The position numbers and the translations under genes are program-made. From Gemmatimonadota bacterium (GTDB lineage: Bacteria > GCA-2686955): 15,823 nucleotides of DNA. Positions 6,333 through 13,541 of the stretch are shown here, piece after piece; the stretch's first letter is position 1, and each line of letters begins with the position of its first letter. Under the pieces are notes generated by a model, which worked only from the letters and a program-made list of their open reading frames with translations, made no database searches and had not been told where the DNA came from. The stretch is from assembly GCA_002686955.1 (NCBI GenBank), contig NYZA01000187.1:1-15823 (forward strand). The letters run 5' to 3'.

Positions 6333-9176
6333 ATGCCCGACCCAGAAGATCCCGCCGAGCGACCGCCGAAGGCACCGCGGCGCGCCTCCCCGCAGTCGGA
6401 GCTGCGCACGGCCCGCGCGAAGCTGCGCGCCCTCGGCCGCCGCGCGCCCCCCTCGGAACGCGCCAAGGCTCACCTCGAGCTCGCCATGGCCCTTCGAACC
6501 CTCGGGCGTTACCGCGACGCCGACGCCACTCTCGGCGACGCGCGATCGCAGCTCACGCCCGCGCCCACCGAACCCCCCGACTCCCGCATCGCCGCCGAGA
6601 TCGCTCTGGAGCGGGCGCGCGTTCTCTGGCAGACCGGCGACCACGAGGGCGCGCGGGCCGAGGGAGTTCTAGCGCGCGAACGGTTTCAGGCGCTGAACGA
6701 CGAGCTGGGCGAGGCCGAGGTCGATCTGGTGCTAGCCGAGATACTGCACCACGATCTCGATGCCCGAGACGTCGACAGTGCCCTCGAACGTGCGCACGCG
6801 ATCTTCGAGAGGCAGGGCGAGGAATGGCTCGCGGCCAGAGCCGACACGGTGCTGGCCAATCGGCAGGCGCAGGCCGGCGAAATGCCGGAAGCCGCCATCC
6901 GCTATGAGCGTGCGAGCGAGATCTTCGAGCACCTCGACGACATCGGAGCGGTGGCCACCTGTCAGGCGAATCTCGCCACGATCCATCTTCTGCGGGGCGA
7001 GCTCCAGCGGGCGGTGCGACGCGCCACCCGTGCCCGCGACGAGTATCGGCGCCTCGGTATGTTGACCTACGCGGCGCTCACCGAGCTGAATCTCTGCCAG
7101 CTCCTGCTCGATCTCAACCGGAACGACGAGGCCCTCCAGCTGGCCCGATCCGCCCGCGAACAGCTCGCGGCGGAGGGGCTGGCCTACGACAACGCGATCC
7201 TCGCCATCAACCTGGGCCGAGCATTGGCCCGCACCGGAGATGCAGCCGAGGCCCGCCGGGTGTTGGGCGACGCGGCTTCCGTCTTTCGCGAATCCGGCGC
7301 CTCGCTCTGGGAGGCTCAGGTCGATGTGGACGTCGCCGCGATCGACCTCGCCGGCGGCCACTGGAAACAGGCGCAAGAACGCGCGGCCCAGGCCCGCGCG
7401 GTCCTGGACGAAGCCGGGACTCCCCTCTACGCGGCGTATGCGCTGCTGGTCGAAGCACGGGCCGCCGAAGAGATCGATCCCGCCGAATCGCTGACCCTGC
7501 ACCGCCGTGCCCTCGCCCTGGGAGAAGCGACCCACATCACCTGGCTCAGCTACCGGGCCCACCACCGGATCGCCCTCCTGCTCGATGCCGCCGGCCACCC
7601 CACCGCGGCCCGCCGGCACGCCGATCAAGCCCTGCGCCTCATTGAGGACTCCCGCCTCGCCCTCGCCGGCGACCTCGCCAAAACCGCCTTCCTCGAGGAC
7701 AAGGGGGAGGCGTTCGAGACAGCGGTCCGCCTGCACCTCTCCGCCGACGATCCGTCCGCCGCCCTGCGCGCCGCCGAGTCGGCGAAATCGAGCGCCCTCG
7801 CCGATCTCGTCGCCGCGAGCGGAGAGAGCGTCGCGCCCGCCGCTGCCCTCCCCGAAGACGTCGCCGCCGACTGGAGAGCGCTCGAAACCACCCGCAAGGA
7901 GTATTTCGCCCTCGCCTCCGGTCTCGCGGCCTCCGACGAATCGGGCGTCCCCTCCGCTCCCGGACCCGAAGGAGCACTCATGCGGGCCGCGGTTCGCACC
8001 CAGACCCTGGCCGAGCAGTACGAACGCCTGCGCGACCGCCTCCAAGCAAAGGGACGCGGCGATCTGATCGATCTGCACAGCGCCTCGCCGATGACCGCCT
8101 CCGAGATCGCCGCGCTCCTCGGCCCGAACGACCTCTTCCTCGACCTCTTCGCGCACGACCAGGAGCTCTCCGCCTTCCTCATCGACCCATCCGGAGGCGT
8201 CAAGGTCGAGAGCATCGGCGACTGGAACAAGATTCGCCACCTGCTCCATGACGATTGGAACCGAGAGATCGGGGAGATGGCGAGCCTCGGCCCCGATCTG
8301 CGCCGGACCCTCGCCCCGAGCCTGCTCGCCTCCGCCGAGCGCTGCCTCGCCTCCCTAGGCGACCTGCTCCTCGCCCCCTTCGCCAACGAAATCGGAGCCG
8401 CCCGCACCCTCTTCATCGCCCCCCACGGCCCCCTCCACGCCGCGCCCTTCCCGGCCCTCCTCCTCGACGGCGCCCCCCTAGCCACCCACATCGAGACCGC
8501 CATCGTCCCCAGCGCCTCGGTTCTCCGCTCCCTTGCCGCCCGCGGACGCGGCGCCTCCCCCGGCGCGCCCCCCCTGATCTGCGCCGTCGCCGACGAGGAC
8601 GCCCCGGCCTTCGAGCACGAGGCCCGCGAAGTGAAACTGCTCCTCGGCGAAGACGCCCAACTCCTCGAAGGCGCGTCCGCCACCCCAGCCCGCCTGCTCG
8701 CCGGCGCCCGCGACGCCTCCCATCTGCACATCGCCTGCCACGGCGAATTCGACGGCGCATCCCCCATGGCCTCCGCCCTCTCCTTGGCGGGGGGCAAGCT
8801 CACCGCCGCCGACCTCTACCGCGCCCGGATCGCCGGCCCCCTCGTCGTCCTCTCCGGATGCGAAACCGGCAGATCCCGCGTCCGCCCGGGCGACGAGCTG
8901 CTCGGACTGCTCCGCGGCATCCTCTTCGCCGGCGCCGGCGCAGTCGTGGCCAGCCTTTGGCGCGTCGACGACCGCGCCGCGGCCGATCTCATGGGCGCCC
9001 TCTATCGCCACCTGAAATCGGGAGCGCCGGCCGCCGCCGCGCTCCGCCACGCCCAGCTGGAGATCCGCGAACGCCGCCCCCACCCCTACGACTGGGCATC
9101 GTTCGAGGTCTTCGGACGCGGCGATATCACGCTTGCGGTCTCGCCCCCCGACGAAGACGAAGAGGGGGAGGGATGA
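6333..9176 (+). CDS. TPR-CHAT protein, predicted caspase-like cysteine protease
   Basis: 947 residues. About 40-450 is a row of TPR-type helical repeats (for example ELAMALRTLGRYRDADATL, CQANLATIHLLRGELQRAV, NLGRALARTGDAAEARRVL). About 600-940 is a CHAT domain (caspase HetF associated with TPRs). The catalytic pair is present: His803 in HIACHGEF and Cys843 in LSGCETG, followed by GDELLGLLRGILFAGAGAVVASLW and the end motif YDWASFEVFGRG, all typical. It has no signal peptide, so it should act in the cytoplasm, with the repeats sensing or holding a partner. In type III-E CRISPR, a TPR-CHAT protease cuts the inhibitor of a sigma factor; here a sigma/anti-sigma pair lies just upstream, suggesting the anti-sigma as substrate (inference). 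Start at ATG 6333 has a weak ribosome binding site. The coding strand is strikingly C-rich, especially in the second half. Confidence 0.9.
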   Translation: MPDPEDPAERPPKAPRRASPQSELRTARAKLRALGRRAPPSERAKAHLELAMALRTLGRYRDADATLGDARSQLTPAPTEPPDSRIAAEIALERARVLWQTGDHEGARAEGVLARERFQALNDELGEAEVDLVLAEILHHDLDARDVDSALERAHAIFERQGEEWLAARADTVLANRQAQAGEMPEAAIRYERASEIFEHLDDIGAVATCQANLATIHLLRGELQRAVRRATRARDEYRRLGMLTYAALTELNLCQLLLDLNRNDEALQLARSAREQLAAEGLAYDNAILAINLGRALARTGDAAEARRVLGDAASVFRESGASLWEAQVDVDVAAIDLAGGHWKQAQERAAQARAVLDEAGTPLYAAYALLVEARAAEEIDPAESLTLHRRALALGEATHITWLSYRAHHRIALLLDAAGHPTAARRHADQALRLIEDSRLALAGDLAKTAFLEDKGEAFETAVRLHLSADDPSAALRAAESAKSSALADLVAASGESVAPAAALPEDVAADWRALETTRKEYFALASGLAASDESGVPSAPGPEGALMRAAVRTQTLAEQYERLRDRLQAKGRGDLIDLHSASPMTASEIAALLGPNDLFLDLFAHDQELSAFLIDPSGGVKVESIGDWNKIRHLLHDDWNREIGEMASLGPDLRRTLAPSLLASAERCLASLGDLLLAPFANEIGAARTLFIAPHGPLHAAPFPALLLDGAPLATHIETAIVPSASVLRSLAARGRGASPGAPPLICAVADEDAPAFEHEAREVKLLLGEDAQLLEGASATPARLLAGARDASHLHIACHGEFDGASPMASALSLAGGKLTAADLYRARIAGPLVVLSGCETGRSRVRPGDELLGLLRGILFAGAGAVVASLWRVDDRAAADLMGALYRHLKSGAPAAAALRHAQLEIRERRPHPYDWASFEVFGRGDITLAVSPPDEDEEGEG

Positions 9177-9318
9177 GACGGAGTACTGGCAACGAATGGT
9201 GGCTGCCCTCGGTCATAGTTGGCGAATCTGCCAGACGCCCGAGCGGCCTCGCCTTCCCGGTCAATTCCGTGCAGTATCGCCAGTTGGGCGTCCGGCCAAT
9301 CCGTCACTGTGAAGCCGG

Positions 9319-9330
9319 GTGATGAATCAC
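9319..9330. repeat. Short inverted repeat between convergent genes
   Basis: GTGAT and ATCAC flank GA, and TCACTGTGA lies just to the left (9304-9312). These short palindromes fall between the end of the CHAT gene and the end of the antitoxin gene. A terminator or operator role is possible, but there is no T-run and the stems are short. Confidence 0.25.
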
Positions 9331-9335
9331 ATCGT

Positions 9336-9668
9336 TCAGTTAGGTCGGTCCGCGTTTGCATTTCCGATGGTCCGTCCAAGTTCGGTCAATGGGGCACCGA
9401 GGGAGAGCAATGTTCGGACCAGTAGGTCAATGGAAACCGTGGGATCCGCAGCCTCCATCTTGGCTACTCGTGACTGGCTGGACTGGACCAGCCGAGCCAC
9501 ATCGATTTGGGTCATACTCCGGGACGAGCGCCAGGCCCTGATGGCGCCCGCGAGGGCGATCTTCGCGTTGAGGAATGCCTGCTCTTCTGGAGTGAGATCC
9601 AGGAACTCCTCCGCGGTGCCGACCATCCAACCTGCGGCTTCGAGGCGCCGCTTTTTTTCTTTCTTCAT
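9336..9668 (-). CDS. HigA-type antitoxin, XRE-family DNA-binding protein
   Basis: A 110-residue protein with an XRE-type helix-turn-helix (MTQIDVARLVQSSQSRVAKMEAADPTVSIDLLVRTL, about 53-88) after a basic start (MKKEKKRRLEAAG) and an acidic segment (AEEFLDLTPEEQAFL). This matches the antitoxin family paired with Gp49-like HigB toxins. It would neutralise the toxin and repress the operon. GGAAA lies six bases before the ATG. The toxin gene comes first on the same strand and ends 12 bases upstream, the HigBA order. It converges with the CHAT gene, with about 160 bases between them holding GTGA/TCAC inverted repeats (9304-9330). Confidence 0.85.
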   Translation of the reverse strand: MKKEKKRRLEAAGWMVGTAEEFLDLTPEEQAFLNAKIALAGAIRAWRSSRSMTQIDVARLVQSSQSRVAKMEAADPTVSIDLLVRTLLSLGAPLTELGRTIGNANADRPN

Positions 9669-9680
9669 GTTGCTTTCCAG

Positions 9681-10043
9681 TCAAGAGATCGCATCGTAGC
9701 TACGCAAGCGCTTCCGGCAGCGGCCCATGATGGCGTTCGGGGTCTTGCCGGTCTTCTTGCTGAATACGTCCACGATCACGATGGCATCCAAGTCAATCCT
9801 GTAGATGAGCCGCCAGCTCTTCTCTCCGTCCTGGATTCGCAATTCGTGGCATCTCGACGCTACCGATGGCATTGGTCGGGAGTGGGGTAAACCCAGGCTC
9901 TGTCCTGCCTGAAGAGCACGGAGCAAGAACCCAGAACGAAGTCGAGCACTTCTGGAAAACGGCGGGCTCCTTACTTCGCCGTGGAGCCACACCAGGGGCT
10001 TGTCGTCCGTGCTAATAGGACCATGATATGTCCGATCCGGCAT
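9681..10043 (-). CDS. HigB-type toxin (phage-derived Gp49-like, RelE superfamily)
   Basis: A 120-residue basic protein matching the Gp49-like HigB toxins: KPLVWLHGEVRSPPFS near 15-30, FLLRALQAGQSLGLPHSRPMPS, CHELRIQDGEKSWRLIYRID and the end KKTGKTPNAIMGRCRKRLRSY. In this family the toxin is a ribosome-dependent mRNA cutter. It looks complete. Most relatives start close to the KPLVWL motif, so the first dozen residues may be extra and the true start slightly later. The ATG at 10043 lies inside a perfect inverted repeat, which suggests self-regulation by the toxin-antitoxin complex. Confidence 0.85.
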   Translation of the reverse strand: MPDRTYHGPISTDDKPLVWLHGEVRSPPFSRSARLRSGFLLRALQAGQSLGLPHSRPMPSVASRCHELRIQDGEKSWRLIYRIDLDAIVIVDVFSKKTGKTPNAIMGRCRKRLRSYDAIS

Positions 10044-10059
10044 TCCGTCAAAGGAATGC
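10040..10059. promoter_or_regulatory. Perfect inverted repeat over the toxin start, likely operator
   Basis: GCATTCC (10040-10046) and GGAATGC (10053-10059) form a perfect 7-base inverted repeat around GTCAAA. The left arm contains the toxin start codon on the minus strand. HigA-type antitoxins bind such palindromes near their operon start to repress it, so this is a candidate operator; it could also be a leader hairpin. Confidence 0.5.
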
Positions 10060-10225
10060 GGCCATCGACTTCGACGAAGAGCGGCTCCACGCCAGCACGC
10101 CTTGTGTCCGCGGCGCTGCTGCCTGATCCCTGAAGATGCCCTATCCCGTCTGCCCAGAGACGTGGGGAGAAGCTTGGAAGGCCATCTCGATCAGCTGCCT
10201 CGGCACAAGCACCCGCGCATTCAGC

Positions 10226-10762
10226 TCATTCCCATTCCTCTCTGAAGCCCTCATCGTGCGTAGACCAGGGTTCGTTCTTCAGACGCTCGTACACGTTGAA
10301 GACAATTGGGCAGATCGAGCAGTTATGAACCGCTCGACCCAATCGGAAACCAAACTCACCTTTGTCCAGGTGCGGGAATGAGCGGCAAGCCTTCGGCCGG
10401 TGCCCATACGCGCGACAGAGATTCTCTGTCAGGAGTGGACACGGCTTTTTGTTGAAACTCAGGTCGCCGTCTTCATCTGGGGCCAGAAGACGTTTCGTCA
10501 GGTCCTCTGTGGAGAATCCAAGGCCAGACGCAAGTCTCCCTACGTCATCCTGGTCGAGGGACGGAATTACCTCGCAGCAACAATTGTAGCATGAAGTGCA
10601 GTCAATCTGTTTCGATACGGCTTCATAGTGCCGATAGACTATGGCATCCAGTTCCTCGAGCTCTAGATCTACTCGCTTGAGAAACGAGCGGAATCGCCAA
10701 TTCGTGCCCTCGCGTTCCGCGGCAAGCATCGCAATCACCTTCGGGTGTGTTTGAACTTTCAT
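10226..10762 (-). CDS. YkgJ-like cysteine-cluster protein
   Basis: A 178-residue protein of the YkgJ/PF03692 type, thought to bind zinc or iron through clustered cysteines; its biochemical role is unclear in general. Cysteines here: 55, 58, 61, 62, 63 (CTSCYNCCC), then 108, 116, 126, 148 and 151, with the family's RPKACRSFPH and CSICPIV segments. No membrane helix or signal peptide. AAGAGG sits directly before the ATG. It lies on the same strand as the toxin-antitoxin genes but 182 bases upstream of the toxin, so co-transcription is uncertain. Its DNA is less GC-rich than the neighbouring regions, which suggests transfer. Confidence 0.75.
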   Translation of the reverse strand: MKVQTHPKVIAMLAAEREGTNWRFRSFLKRVDLELEELDAIVYRHYEAVSKQIDCTSCYNCCCEVIPSLDQDDVGRLASGLGFSTEDLTKRLLAPDEDGDLSFNKKPCPLLTENLCRAYGHRPKACRSFPHLDKGEFGFRLGRAVHNCSICPIVFNVYERLKNEPWSTHDEGFREEWE

Positions 10763-11292
10763 CCTCTTCTTCTGCAGAACTCAACAATACCCCGCAACCA
10801 GCTTTCACCGGCCCGCCCCCCTCGCGGCACCATCTCTAGCCGCCGTAAATGGGCGCAGGGATCCAAGTCTCGATCGGCACGAGCCTCGCGCCTCATCCAA
10901 GAGCTGTCAATGCCCCTTGATTGGCTACCGCCCGCAGCGGAACCCCTCGATTTCGCGCTTACCCGCCCCGCCGGATAACCAGGGGTAGCGATACCCTTCA
11001 TCGCATCGCGCCGTCTTACCTCCCGCGATATCTGGATATGCGGCGTGGCGGCCAACAGCGGACCGGGGAAAACCCCCGATCGGGGACCACATCGAACCCC
11101 GCCGAGCAAACAGACCGTCGCGTTCGGCCACGCGGAGCCACTGGGCGTGCCTGGCTGCGAATGGCGGCGACCCGCCGGTCAATGCTCAGTCGTCCCAAGA
11201 TTCCCCCTTCTTTCGAACCCGAACTTGAGCCCCGCAGAGAGCCGCCTGTAGACTGCGCGTTTCGTCGACCTCACCTTCCGGAGACCCCTGAA
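10763..11292. other. 530-base gap between the YkgJ-like gene and the next operon
   Basis: No convincing gene is visible in either strand. A plausible sigma-70 promoter (11225-11254) lies near its right end. Small palindromes occur: GGGTA/TACCC around 10983-10997, and GGGG-AAAA-CCCC overlapping the 12-base palindrome CCCCGATCGGGG (11065-11085). These can form alternative hairpins, but they lie about 140 bases upstream of the promoter. Confidence 0.5.
11225..11254 (+). promoter_or_regulatory. Candidate sigma-70 promoter of the radical SAM operon
   Basis: TTGAGC (11225-11230) and TAGACT (11249-11254) are separated by 18 bases and lie about 40 bases upstream of the gene at 11293. TAGACT is a common -10 form in high-GC bacteria, and TTGAGC is one base off the TTGACN -35. 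This fits a promoter for the three-gene operon that follows. Judged by eye only. Confidence 0.45.
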
Positions 11293-11793
11293 ATGACGCA
11301 TCGAGAACTGGCCCTTGCCCTCTCCGAAGAGAACTTCTCGCGCCTGGTCGAGCTGGCCACACGCAAATTCCGGGCGGAGGTTTTTCGCGTTACGGGCATT
11401 CAGAAGGCGACGAAGCGGCTGATCGATCCCCGCCGACGTCGCGAGGCGTGCACTTCGAGGCTGCGGGCCTGGCTCGGCGAAGATGACCAGCAGCGGAACG
11501 AGGTGGCCTTTCGGCTGGAGTACGATGTGCTGGCCGGCAAGCTGCGGCCCCTGATCGTCGATTTTCTCGATCTGCACGATATGCCCCACGAGGAGGGGCT
11601 CACCGACGACCTGGCGAAGCTGAACGAGCTCTCGGTGGAAGAGCTGAGATCGGCCGTGAAGAAGCTCTCGGCCACCCATCCGCCCGCCGACGTCGCTCTC
11701 TATCTCTTCTTCACCGCGGGCGATGCCGATTTCAAGCCTCTGGCCGGGCGCCTGGCCGAGATGCCGGAGCTCAGGGAGGCGTTGGCGCAATGA
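11293..11793 (+). CDS. Unrecognised helical protein, first gene of the radical SAM operon
   Basis: 166 residues starting at ATG 11293, chosen because CGGAG lies about nine bases upstream; the frame is open further back to 10921, but that part is Arg/Pro-rich non-coding-looking sequence. The protein is mostly charged helices (for example FSRLVELATRKFRAEVFRV, DDLAKLNELSVEELRSAVKKL) with basic clusters such as RRRREACTSR. No signal peptide, membrane segment or familiar motif is visible, and I do not know the family. Its stop overlaps the start of a TPR lipoprotein gene (ATGA), so the two are translationally coupled. Confidence 0.7.
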   Translation: MTHRELALALSEENFSRLVELATRKFRAEVFRVTGIQKATKRLIDPRRRREACTSRLRAWLGEDDQQRNEVAFRLEYDVLAGKLRPLIVDFLDLHDMPHEEGLTDDLAKLNELSVEELRSAVKKLSATHPPADVALYLFFTAGDADFKPLAGRLAEMPELREALAQ

Positions 11794-12428
11794 GATTGCT
11801 CATTCCCTTGGTCGTTCTGGAGTTGACTCTCAGCGCCTGCGACAAGAACACCCGCGAATTCGGGACGCCCGCGGCGCAGGAATCTCACGAGTATCACGAG
11901 TCGCACGGGACCGGGACCGCGGCCGATCCCCACGCCGGCATCGGCTCCTTCGCGTCGCCTTCGGAGGCGGCCGAAGCGGTGGCGAACGACGGCCACGACG
12001 TCCCCCTGCGTGCGGAGGGGCAGAGCAGTGTTGTCGAAATGCGGCGCGACCTCGCGCGTCTGCCGGAAGGGGAGTTGCGCGAGCGATTCGATCACGGCTT
12101 CCGAGCCTGCTTCACATCCGATTCGTCGAAGCGGGACTATCCCGCGGCGGCCCGCGAGTTCGAGGCGATCCTCGATGCTGAGCCGGAGTTCGGGCCGGCG
12201 TGGCGCGGGCTCGGATATGCGCGATTCAACATCGGTTTCGACGTCGATGGCGCCATGCAGGCCTATCTGAAGGCGGTTGAGGTCGATCCGGAGTACGGCG
12301 AGGCGCACTACGCCCTCTCGTTCATGTACGTCATGAGCGACATAGAGAAGGGGCGCCCGCATTTCGAGAGGGCGCTGGCCCTGGGCGTCGCGGACGAGCG
12401 GCGGCTGGGTGAGCAGTTCTATCACTGA
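11790..12428 (+). CDS. TPR lipoprotein with a His-rich segment
   Basis: 212 residues. A short hydrophobic leader ends in the lipobox LSAC, with Cys17 as the acylated residue; the next residue is Asp18, which in E. coli would keep it in the inner membrane. Residues about 30-50 are His-rich (ESHEYHESHGTG, DPHAG), suggesting metal binding. The C-terminal part has two or three TPR-like repeats (FEAILDAEPEFGPAWRGLGYA, AMQAYLKAVEVDPEYGEAHYAL). AGGGAGG lies about ten bases before the ATG. It overlaps the previous gene by four bases and the following radical SAM gene by 20, so the three proteins probably work together. Role not known. Confidence 0.8.
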   Translation: MRLLIPLVVLELTLSACDKNTREFGTPAAQESHEYHESHGTGTAADPHAGIGSFASPSEAAEAVANDGHDVPLRAEGQSSVVEMRRDLARLPEGELRERFDHGFRACFTSDSSKRDYPAAAREFEAILDAEPEFGPAWRGLGYARFNIGFDVDGAMQAYLKAVEVDPEYGEAHYALSFMYVMSDIEKGRPHFERALALGVADERRLGEQFYH

Positions 12429-13467
12429 GCGACACCGGATTCGGCGCGGTCTCCGAATCGCCGACCCTCCCCCGAAGCTCAATCTCCGCGTCACCGATCG
12501 GTGTGATCTCGACTGTGCCATGTGCGGCCAGGCCGAGCGCAGGCGAGGCGGGGGACGATCTTCGCGGAGTGAGCTCGCCGCCGACGACTTGGATCGCTAT
12601 CTGCGCACGCGAACCGGATCGAGCGAGGGACGGGCCTATGTTTGGGGCGGCGAGCCCCTGCTCCATCCCGATCTCGAGGGGCTGCTCGAGGTGCTCGAGA
12701 GCCGAGGCTTCTCGATCGTTTTGGGGACCTCCGGATCTCGATTGACGGATAGCTTCGCCGCTCTTTCCGTGGTGGACGAATGGATCGTTTCGATCGACGG
12801 CCCGCGACCTATCCATGACCGGATCCGTCGTTGCGAGGGGCTATTCGACCGCGTGATGGCGGGCGTCGAGCTGCTTCGGAGACGGACTCGATCGACCCTG
12901 GTGGCCAACCTGACCATCAGCGAGCTCAATCAGGGCCATCTCGAAGAGGGCGCGCGTGCTCTCGACGCGGCCGGATTCCACCGGATCACGCTGCAGCTTC
13001 CGACGTTTACGACCGCCGCGACCGGCGCCCTCTACGAGGCCGCCCTCGCGGGAGCTCTCGGTCCCGGCGTGGCGGGCGTCCATTGGAAGCACTTCCAGCG
13101 CAGCTACTCCGGCATCGAGCCCGATCTCCTGTCGGAGCAGGTCGCGGCCACCTTCGCGCTTCTGCCGGGACGGGTCCAGATCTTCCCTTACCATCCGGAG
13201 AGCGCTGAAGGGTTCGGGCGCTACTTTGCCGATCCTCAGGCTCTGGTCAGCCGCAAGCGCGGTCGCTGTCTCGCCTTGGGCGAAGAGATCTCGATCGAGC
13301 CCGACGGCACGATCGTCGTTTGCCCCGATTTTCCGGATGCGGATCTCGGCCACATCACCGAAGCGCCCTGGCCGCATCCCTGGAAGACCGATAAGATGGC
13401 GCGACTGCGCGCGGCATATCGATCCGAGGATTTTGGGATCTGCGCGCGCTGCTGCAGGTTCTTTTGA
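12409..13467 (+). CDS. Radical SAM enzyme with SPASM/Twitch-like C terminus
   Basis: 352 residues. The radical SAM cluster motif CxxxCxxC is present as Cys32-Cys36-Cys39 (CDLDCAMC), followed by the GGEPLLHP motif (80-87). C-terminal cysteines 287, 305, 345, 348 and 349 resemble a partial SPASM/Twitch domain holding an extra iron-sulfur cluster, found in enzymes that modify peptides or proteins and in related families. The GTG start lies inside the lipoprotein gene (20-base overlap), showing tight coupling. The substrate is unknown; the His-rich lipoprotein next door is a candidate partner or substrate, which is inference. No short precursor-peptide gene is obvious beside it. Confidence 0.85.
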   Translation: MSSSITERHRIRRGLRIADPPPKLNLRVTDRCDLDCAMCGQAERRRGGGRSSRSELAADDLDRYLRTRTGSSEGRAYVWGGEPLLHPDLEGLLEVLESRGFSIVLGTSGSRLTDSFAALSVVDEWIVSIDGPRPIHDRIRRCEGLFDRVMAGVELLRRRTRSTLVANLTISELNQGHLEEGARALDAAGFHRITLQLPTFTTAATGALYEAALAGALGPGVAGVHWKHFQRSYSGIEPDLLSEQVAATFALLPGRVQIFPYHPESAEGFGRYFADPQALVSRKRGRCLALGEEISIEPDGTIVVCPDFPDADLGHITEAPWPHPWKTDKMARLRAAYRSEDFGICARCCRFF

Positions 13468-13541
13468 CAGGTTCCGCGCGGCTGATCGAAGCGGCGCGAG
13501 CCGATCACACGCACCGGATCACAGCAGGAAGTTGGTGAAGG

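Noticed and set aside
6732-8249. A 505-codon open frame on the minus strand
   Set aside because: Antisense shadow of the TPR-CHAT gene, Gly/Val/Glu-rich with no recognisable fold.
8255-9322. A 355-codon plus-strand frame rich in Arg and Pro
   Set aside because: Out-of-frame reading of the C-rich CHAT gene; composition is typical of a shifted frame.
10028-10126. Short plus-strand frame starting MSDPAFRQRNAAIDFDEERL
   Set aside because: It looks partly coding, but it is only about 32 residues, overlaps the toxin start on the other strand and has no clear ribosome binding site.
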